A stretch of 23,934 bases of DNA from Natronohydrobacter sp. (lineage in GTDB: Bacteria; Pseudomonadota; Alphaproteobacteria; Rhodobacterales; Rhodobacteraceae): contig SKGU01000030.1 in NCBI GenBank assembly GCA_007117255.1, positions 1 to 23,934 of the forward strand, in the 5' to 3' direction. Every line of letters begins with the position of its first letter. Position 1 is the first letter of the stretch. Positions 17,324-23,934 of this stretch are shown in pieces. A model generated the notes under the pieces. The model worked only from the letters and a program-made list of their open reading frames with translations. It did no database searches and was not told the DNA's origin. The translations under genes were made by a program, and so were the position numbers.

Positions 17324-18608
17324 CGTGACAATGCCCCAGCTTGGCATGGCACAGGATGCGGGGCGCCTGACACAATGGCTCAAAGCACCCGGCGATGCTG
17401 TGACCAAGGGTGATGCGCTGTTCGAGGTGGAAACCGACAAGGCCACGATGGAGGTCGAGGCGCAGGCCAGCGGGTTCCTGATCCATGTGACGGCGGCTGA
17501 AGGCGAGGACGTGCCTGTGGGTCAGGCCATTGCGCGCATTTCTGACAGCGCGGATGCGGCAGGTGACAGTCCGGCGCCGAAAGACAATGCCGCGCCAGAG
17601 AGTGCTGCGCCCGACAGTCTGCCCAAGGGCAAAGAGATCACCATGCCGCAACTTGGCATGGCGCAGGATAGCGGTGTTCTGGTCGGCTGGCTGGTGGAGT
17701 TGGGGGCAGAGGTCGGCGCGGATGATCTGCTGTTCGAGGTGGAGACGGACAAGGCGACACTGGAAGTGCCCGCAGGTGCAAGCGGCTATCTGGCCGCAAC
17801 TCTGGCACAGGCCGGGGATGCGGTGCCGGTGGGGCAAGCCGTGGCCGTGATCTCGGCCAACAAGCCCGATGCGCCGGTTGCGCGCGGAATGGCTGCTGCG
17901 GCCCCTGCGACGAAAGCGGCCCCGAAGGCGGATGTTGCACCAGCCCCCAAGCCCGCAACACCCGCCAAGCCCGCGCAAGCCGCGCCCGCCCCTGCCGGGG
18001 GGCGCATTCTCGCCTCGCCCAAGCTGCGCCGTGTGGCAATGGAAAAGGGACTGGATCTGGCGCAACTGGTGCATGCGGGTCACCCGCAACCCTTTCATAT
18101 GCGCGATCTGGACGTTCTGGAAAGCCTTGCCGACAAGGCCCCTGTGCCACAAGCCAGCGCGGCCATGAAAGCCATCCGGCTGGAAGCTGGCTGCCCCGAA
18201 GACGGGTTCACGGCTTTCGCACAATGGGCCGCCGATGCGCATGGGCTACGCGATTCCGATGCGCTGTTTGCAGGGCTTGCCGGGGCCAGCCTTGGCCGCG
18301 CGTCGACCGTGGCGGTGGAACGCTTTGGCGCAAGCCGCGTCTATGATGTCCCCGCAGGGCGCAGTCTGTCGGCGGTCACAGACTCCGAGAATTCACCCGA
18401 TCTGCGCGTGCGCGATCTGCGCGCCACACAATTGCGGGCTGTGTCACTTGGCGCAGAGGATGTGCCGGTGCTTAGCATCATCCAACAGGGCGCGGGGCTT
18501 GCGCTGGTGCTGGAATGCTGCGCCGCGCAGATGGATGGCCCCGCCGCGATCGCGCTGATTTCCGAATTCGCAGGCCGGATGGAGCAGCCGCTTCGCCACC
18601 TGCTCTGA
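17313..18608 (+). CDS. Double-lipoyl E2-like subunit with degenerate, His-less acyltransferase tail
   Basis: A 431-residue protein with two lipoyl domains (~3-77 and ~108-182) bearing ETDKAT with lipoylation sites K43 and K147, Ala/Pro-rich linkers, and a peripheral-subunit-binding domain (~231-270, RILASPKLRRVAMEKGLDLA). The last ~150 residues look like a shrunken E2 acyltransferase core: the end ECCAAQMDGPAAIALISEFAG aligns by eye with the usual SCDHRVVDG-x-ARFL block, but the DHR triad is CAA or AAQ, so the catalytic His is missing. This recalls mammalian E3BP (protein X). It probably carries acyl groups and tethers E1 and E3, leaving transfer to the separate core at 20059. ATG 17313 has GAGGGAG about 7 bases upstream and overlaps the E1 beta end. 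Confidence 0.88.
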   Translation: MPHDVTMPQLGMAQDAGRLTQWLKAPGDAVTKGDALFEVETDKATMEVEAQASGFLIHVTAAEGEDVPVGQAIARISDSADAAGDSPAPKDNAAPESAAPDSLPKGKEITMPQLGMAQDSGVLVGWLVELGAEVGADDLLFEVETDKATLEVPAGASGYLAATLAQAGDAVPVGQAVAVISANKPDAPVARGMAAAAPATKAAPKADVAPAPKPATPAKPAQAAPAPAGGRILASPKLRRVAMEKGLDLAQLVHAGHPQPFHMRDLDVLESLADKAPVPQASAAMKAIRLEAGCPEDGFTAFAQWAADAHGLRDSDALFAGLAGASLGRASTVAVERFGASRVYDVPAGRSLSAVTDSENSPDLRVRDLRATQLRAVSLGAEDVPVLSIIQQGAGLALVLECCAAQMDGPAAIALISEFAGRMEQPLRHLL

Positions 18609-18621
18609 CAGGGGGACCAAG

Positions 18622-20046
<1,425 letters not shown>

Positions 20047-20058
20047 GGGGGCGCAGAC

Positions 20059-20937
20059 ATGTCAGAGGTTATCGCAAGCCCCAGCACCCGGCGCAAAGCC
20101 CTTGAGCAGGGCGTCGATATTGACGCCCGCGCCCGGGCGTTGGGGCGCAAGACAATGGGACCGGAAGATCTGGGCGCATCCGCACCCGCCAGCGCGCCTG
20201 CGGGCGATACCAGCTACTGGGATGTGGACCATTCCGCCTATGGCCCTGTAACCCACGAACCGATGAGCCGCTTTGCACAAGTGGCCGCCACCAATCTTGG
20301 TGCGGCCAATGCACTTATCCCGCAAGTCACTCATCACGACCGCGCCGACCTGCGCGCGATCAACGCCTTGCGCCAGAGCCTGAAACCCGAAGCACAGGCG
20401 CGAGGGTTGAAACTGACAACGCTGGTCTTCCAGATCGCGGCGCTGGCGCGCTGCCTGCGGGCCTTTCCGCGCTTCAATGCATCCTTGTCAGCAGATGGTA
20501 AAACCCTGATCCTGAAGGAGTATGTCCATATCGGCATCGCCGTGGACACGCCCCACGGGCTGATGGTGCCCGTCATCCGAAATGCCGATACCAAAGGCCT
20601 GTGGGAGATCGCCGCCGATCTGGCCGATCTGGCCGCCCGCGCGCAGGCGCGCAAAATCAAACCCGACGAGATGGGCGGCGCGTCCATGACCATCAGCAAT
20701 CTGGGCGGCATTGGCGGCACCGCATTCACCCCAATCGTCAACCCGCCCGAACTGGCCATCCTCGGCATCACCCGCACCGAAATTGTTACCCAATGGGACG
20801 GCACCACCCCGCAACCTGTGCCCATGGTGCCGCTGGACCTGAGCTACGATCACCGCGCCCTCAACGGGGCAGACGCGGCAAGATTCATGAACCATCTCAC
20901 ACAGCTGATCGCAGACCCACGACAGATGATGGTGTAA
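20059..20937 (+). CDS. Lipoyl-less E2 acyltransferase core (subunit-binding plus catalytic domain)
   Basis: A 292-residue protein starting directly with a peripheral-subunit-binding domain (~4-38, VIASPSTRRKALEQGVDIDA), a short linker, and a complete 2-oxo acid dehydrogenase acyltransferase domain (~65-292). Catalytic features are MTISNLGGIGG (the active-site Ser region), VDTPHGLMVPVIRNAD, and the terminal DHRALNGADAARF with H265; the Asp of the common HxxxDG motif is N269, which also occurs in active AceF-type enzymes such as that of Azotobacter. There is no lipoyl domain, so it must use lipoyl arms of another protein, most likely the double-lipoyl protein at 17313. ATG 20059 lies 12 bases after the aldehyde dehydrogenase stop. 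It is the last gene of the operon; no E3 gene lies here. Confidence 0.9.
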   Translation: MSEVIASPSTRRKALEQGVDIDARARALGRKTMGPEDLGASAPASAPAGDTSYWDVDHSAYGPVTHEPMSRFAQVAATNLGAANALIPQVTHHDRADLRAINALRQSLKPEAQARGLKLTTLVFQIAALARCLRAFPRFNASLSADGKTLILKEYVHIGIAVDTPHGLMVPVIRNADTKGLWEIAADLADLAARAQARKIKPDEMGGASMTISNLGGIGGTAFTPIVNPPELAILGITRTEIVTQWDGTTPQPVPMVPLDLSYDHRALNGADAARFMNHLTQLIADPRQMMV

Positions 20938-21089
20938 CGGGCGCAGGGGCTTCATCACCGGCGTTTCAGATCGCTGTTGCAAGTAAAGCCCGGGTTATCT
21001 GCCGGTTGAAAGGAACCAAAGCCCGAAAGCGCCGCCAATTCCCGGGCGGGGCATTCGGGCAGGTTGGGCAGGGGTTCCAGCCGCGCTGC

Positions 21090-22451
21090 CTATCGAAATG
21101 CAGTAGCTGCGAGGCCGGTCAATGGTTCTGGATAGACCCCAAGCAAAATGATCAATGCAACCGATGCCGCCATTGCTGCACTGTCCATGCGGCTTAGCGG
21201 CGTTTGTTCGAATGGGTTCGGGGATGAGGTGAAGATACGGATCGCGAACCGCAGGTAATAGGCAAATCCCAGCGTCGAGCCTATGGCCGCGATGATCAAC
21301 GCGCCCCAAGCGGCTTCACCCGCGAGGCTGGAGAAGAGATAGAGCTTGGCAATGAATCCAAGGCTTGGCGGCAATCCCGCCAGTGACAACAGTGCTATCC
21401 CAAGCGCTACACCGGCAAGCGGTCGCGACCAGACAAGACCGCGCAAATCCTCCAGCCGCGTAGCCGAGCCGAGCAGCGCAGCCACAGCAAAGCCAGCGAC
21501 GATGGCGGGCGCGTAGCTGGCCGCATAGATCAACACCGTCTCGCCCATAAGCGGGCCGCCGACCGAGAGTATGAGCGCCAGATAGCCGGAATGAGCCACA
21601 CTGGAATAGCCCAGCATCCGCATCAGATTGGTCTGGCGCAGCGCGGCCAGATTGCCCCAGATAACCGCTGCGCCACCCGCCAGAAACAGCCCCAGTGCCC
21701 AAATGTCAGGCGCGGGCACTGTCAGCCCGATTCTGAGCGCGGCAATGGCGACGGCGCCCTTGGAAATCGCGCCCGCCAGCGCGCCGACAGGCGCGGGTGC
21801 GCCGGCAAAAAGGTCAGGTGACCACATGTGAAACGGCACCAGCGCGAATTTGACCGCCAGACCAACAAGCAAAAAGGCAAGGCCAATGGCGGCAACTGGT
21901 CCTTCGACCGACCACGCATCAAGCCGCAGACTGCCAGAGGCCGCGAAGCCAAAGACCAACCCCATCAGCAGCGCCGCAGCCCCGACACCGGCGAGAAGGA
22001 ACAACTTGTAGCCAGCCTCGACCGCCGCTTCGGTGCGCGGCATCAGCGCCAGCGCGACCATTGGCAGTGTTGTCAGCTCCAGCCCCAGAAACAGCGTGGC
22101 ACCATGATTGGCCGAGGCTAGGGCGGACCCGCCCGCCGCGGCGATGGCGACCAGTGCTGGTCCTTCGCGCCCGGTGCAAAAGCTGCGCGTGAAGGCCACG
22201 ATTCCAAGCCCCGCCGATGCTGCAAGCAAGGTGCCCAGTCGGGCCATCAGGTCATCGGCCAGAAGCACACTGAACGGCGCTTCGGGGCCGTGCATACGGG
22301 CCAGCACGATGACAATCGCCATCGCCATGGGTATCGCTGCGGCAAGGCGCACGCGTGGCATCGGCTGAATCGGGGCCAGCACCATTGCCAGCAGTGCCGC
22401 CAGCCCCAGCAGCGCGAGGGGTGCGATGGACCAGAATGTGCCGTCGGTCAT
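21090..22451 (-). CDS. nuoN: NADH-quinone oxidoreductase subunit N (complex I membrane subunit)
   Basis: NuoN is an antiporter-like, proton-pumping membrane subunit of complex I. The 453-residue product is polytopic (~13-14 spans) and has the family markers: FLGLELTTLPMVAL with the conserved Glu (~130), the Lys/His-bearing segment LAVKFALVPFHMWSPDLFAGAPAP, the Lys in GAISKGAVAI, and LMRMLGYSSVAHSGY. It is slightly shorter than usual. ASANHGATLFLGLEL resembles enterobacterial NuoN more than Paracoccus-type Nqo14. ATG 22451 overlaps the nuoM stop as ATGA, as expected for the end of a nuo operon. It meets the acyltransferase gene tail to tail with a 152-base gap in which I see no convincing terminator. 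Confidence 0.93.
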   Translation of the reverse strand: MTDGTFWSIAPLALLGLAALLAMVLAPIQPMPRVRLAAAIPMAMAIVIVLARMHGPEAPFSVLLADDLMARLGTLLAASAGLGIVAFTRSFCTGREGPALVAIAAAGGSALASANHGATLFLGLELTTLPMVALALMPRTEAAVEAGYKLFLLAGVGAAALLMGLVFGFAASGSLRLDAWSVEGPVAAIGLAFLLVGLAVKFALVPFHMWSPDLFAGAPAPVGALAGAISKGAVAIAALRIGLTVPAPDIWALGLFLAGGAAVIWGNLAALRQTNLMRMLGYSSVAHSGYLALILSVGGPLMGETVLIYAASYAPAIVAGFAVAALLGSATRLEDLRGLVWSRPLAGVALGIALLSLAGLPPSLGFIAKLYLFSSLAGEAAWGALIIAAIGSTLGFAYYLRFAIRIFTSSPNPFEQTPLSRMDSAAMAASVALIILLGVYPEPLTGLAATAFR

Positions 22452-23905
22452 GGCGCACCTACCCCCAGTGGCAACAACGCCGCATCAACCGCGGGTCTTA
22501 GCCAGCCCACAAGCGTCTGGGGGAACAGGCCGAAAAATAGAGTCCCTGCCCCCAATGCGATAATCGGCCATAATTCATGCGGCTTGAGGTCCTCAAATGT
22601 TGCGGTGGCGGCTTTGGGCTTGCCAAAGACAATCGCGCCGATCAACCGGGTCGCGTAGATGACCGAGACGATCAGCGACACCAGCGCGATGGCCGCAAAT
22701 GCCCAGTTGACCTGGAACATGCCGGTGATCACCAGCGCTTCGCCCAGAAAGTTCGCGGTGCCGGGCATGGCAAGCGCCGCAGCGAAGAAGACCGCAAACG
22801 ATGTGGCAAAAGCCGGTGCTGTCTTTTGCAGCCCGCCAAGATCGCGCAAGTCACGCGTCCCGGTCCGTTGTTGCAAGGCCCCGATCAACAGGAACAGCGC
22901 CGAGGACGAGAAGGCATGCGCCACCATTTCAACCCCGGCGCCCGCCAGCGCGAAATGTACGCCCCCGCAAACCCCCATCAACACAATGCTCATGTGAGAG
23001 ATCGAAGTGTAGGCGATCAGGCGCTTGGCGTCGAACTGCCCACAAGCGAGGATCGCGCCATAGAGCACCCCGAACGCGCCCAACGCCATGCCAAAGGGGG
23101 CCAGCACCATCAGCCCCTCGGGAAACAGCAATGGCGGGAAGCGGAACAGCCCGTAGGCCCCCGTCTTCAGAAGCAGACCCGCCAGCAGGATCGAACCCGC
23201 TGTCGGGGCCTGCGTATGCGCATCGGGCAGCCAGGCATGAAAAGGCGGCACCGGCAGCTTGACCATGAAGGCCAGCGCAAAGCCCAGCAGCGAGAGCACC
23301 TGAACCCATGTTGCATAGCCGGATTCGGCCAGTACAAAAGCGTCAAAAGTGATCTCGGGCGCGGTCGCGCCCATCCAGAACACCGCTGCCAGCAGACCAA
23401 GCCCCGCAACTGCGTTAAAGACCAGAAACTTCATCGCGGCGCTTTCCCGCTGCCCATGCCCCCAAAGGCCGATCATCAGGAAGGCCGGGATGATCATAAG
23501 TTCCCAGAAGAAGGCGAAAACCAGCAGATCAAAGGACAAGAACACACCATTGGCTGTGGCAATGGTCCAGCAGATGACTGCGTGATACATTGCCGAGCGG
23601 TGCGTCACATGCCACGAGACAAAGACGCATACGATCCCCAGACCCGCCGAGATTGCCAGCATCGCCGCCGAAAGCCCGTCCATCGCCAGCAAGACCTGAA
23701 TGCCGAAAGACGGTGCCCAGTCTATCCGGGTGAAGGCCAGCCAGCGGCCGGAGTCTCCGTTCACCACGGCATAGAGCAGCACAACAAGCGTCATCGCCAT
23801 AACTGCAACAGTTCCCCAACGCTCCATATCGCGCCCGAAACGGGGCGCAAAGAGTACCGCCAGGCCACCGAAAAAGGGCAGCAGTATCTGCAAGCTCAAC
23901 CCCAT
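22448..23905 (-). CDS. nuoM: NADH-quinone oxidoreductase subunit M (complex I membrane subunit)
   Basis: NuoM is another antiporter-like proton-pumping subunit. The product is 485 residues from ATG 23905 (MGLSLQILLP), preferred for the GGGGGA just upstream; ATG 23917 would add four residues but lacks a ribosome site. Diagnostic features are FFWELMIIPAFLMIGLWG with the functional Glu, LAFMVKLPVPPFHAWLPDAHTQAPTAGS with the conserved Lys, GLLLKTGAYGLFRF, and KRLIAYTSISHM. Its FGIQVLLAMDGLS and AVLCSW-like stretches look closer to E. coli NuoM than to alphaproteobacterial Nqo13. It overlaps nuoN by 4 bases. A TAA on the minus strand at 23927-23925 may be the end of nuoL, but too little is visible to call it. 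Confidence 0.94.
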   Translation of the reverse strand: MGLSLQILLPFFGGLAVLFAPRFGRDMERWGTVAVMAMTLVVLLYAVVNGDSGRWLAFTRIDWAPSFGIQVLLAMDGLSAAMLAISAGLGIVCVFVSWHVTHRSAMYHAVICWTIATANGVFLSFDLLVFAFFWELMIIPAFLMIGLWGHGQRESAAMKFLVFNAVAGLGLLAAVFWMGATAPEITFDAFVLAESGYATWVQVLSLLGFALAFMVKLPVPPFHAWLPDAHTQAPTAGSILLAGLLLKTGAYGLFRFPPLLFPEGLMVLAPFGMALGAFGVLYGAILACGQFDAKRLIAYTSISHMSIVLMGVCGGVHFALAGAGVEMVAHAFSSSALFLLIGALQQRTGTRDLRDLGGLQKTAPAFATSFAVFFAAALAMPGTANFLGEALVITGMFQVNWAFAAIALVSLIVSVIYATRLIGAIVFGKPKAATATFEDLKPHELWPIIALGAGTLFFGLFPQTLVGWLRPAVDAALLPLGVGAP

Positions 23906-23934
23906 GTCATCCCCCATCCCAAAATTACGAGAAC

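Noticed and set aside
20839..20841. Loss of the Asp in the HxxxDG motif of the E2 core (N269) as an inactivating change
   Set aside because: Asn at this position is known in active AceF-type acyltransferases, and the catalytic His is present.
20988..21047. GCCCGGG/CCCGGGC inverted repeat as a bidirectional terminator between the E2 core gene and nuoN
   Set aside because: The arms are short, self-palindromic and about 46 bases apart, with no T run on either side.

Overview
The window looks like chromosomal DNA of an alphaproteobacterium of the Rhodobacterales (Roseobacter/Rhodobacter type). It is GC-rich and gene-dense, its flagellar order (fliI diverging from flgB-flgC-fliE-fliQ-lytic transglycosylase-flhA-fliR) is one I associate with that order, and the protein sequences have that flavour. 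No RNA gene, CRISPR array, insertion sequence or phage gene was seen.

Region 1 (1-6468) is a flagellar locus. A minus-strand operon encodes proximal rod proteins (FlgB, FlgC), the MS-ring/rod adaptor FliE, export-gate proteins FliQ, FlhA and FliR (cut by the window edge), and a secreted lytic transglycosylase that probably opens the peptidoglycan for the rod. The export ATPase FliI diverges from flgB across a 67-bp region with a 10-bp-phased repeat.

Region 2 (6497-11043, minus strand) is a complete CUT2 (ribose/xylose type) sugar ABC importer: periplasmic binding protein, two permeases and a double-domain ATPase. The genes are coupled by ATGA overlaps, and an intrinsic terminator/attenuator follows the binding-protein gene.

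Region 3 (11247-20937, plus strand) diverges from the transporter. It starts with an unusual regulator: an N-terminal winged helix-turn-helix fused to a whole family-1 solute-binding-protein domain, with no signal peptide. The 203-bp divergent region holds two strong palindromic operator-like sites 21 bp apart. Downstream are an SDR dehydrogenase, an M24 (creatinase/prolidase-fold) protein with one metal ligand changed, and a thiamine-dependent 2-oxo acid/acetoin-type dehydrogenase complex (E1 alpha, E1 beta, lipoyl subunit, acyltransferase core) with an aldehyde dehydrogenase gene inserted among them. Two points stand out. E1 alpha carries an in-frame amber codon at a normally Trp position inside its TPP-binding motif. 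The E2 is split into a two-lipoyl-domain protein whose acyltransferase-like tail has lost the catalytic His, and a separate core with the His but no lipoyl domain. A working model is import of a sugar-, polyol- or ketol-like compound, oxidation by the SDR, thiolytic cleavage by the TPP/lipoate complex to acyl-CoA plus possibly an aldehyde, and oxidation of that aldehyde. The substrate cannot be read from the sequence.

Region 4 (21090-23905, minus strand) holds nuoN and nuoM, the distal membrane subunits of respiratory complex I. Both look more like the enterobacterial (gamma) type than the usual alphaproteobacterial type, so this may be a second complex I locus.

There is no gene-free stretch over 300 bases. 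The longest are 11044-11246 (regulatory), 20938-21089 (convergent gap, nothing clear) and 3777-3897 and 9981-10101.
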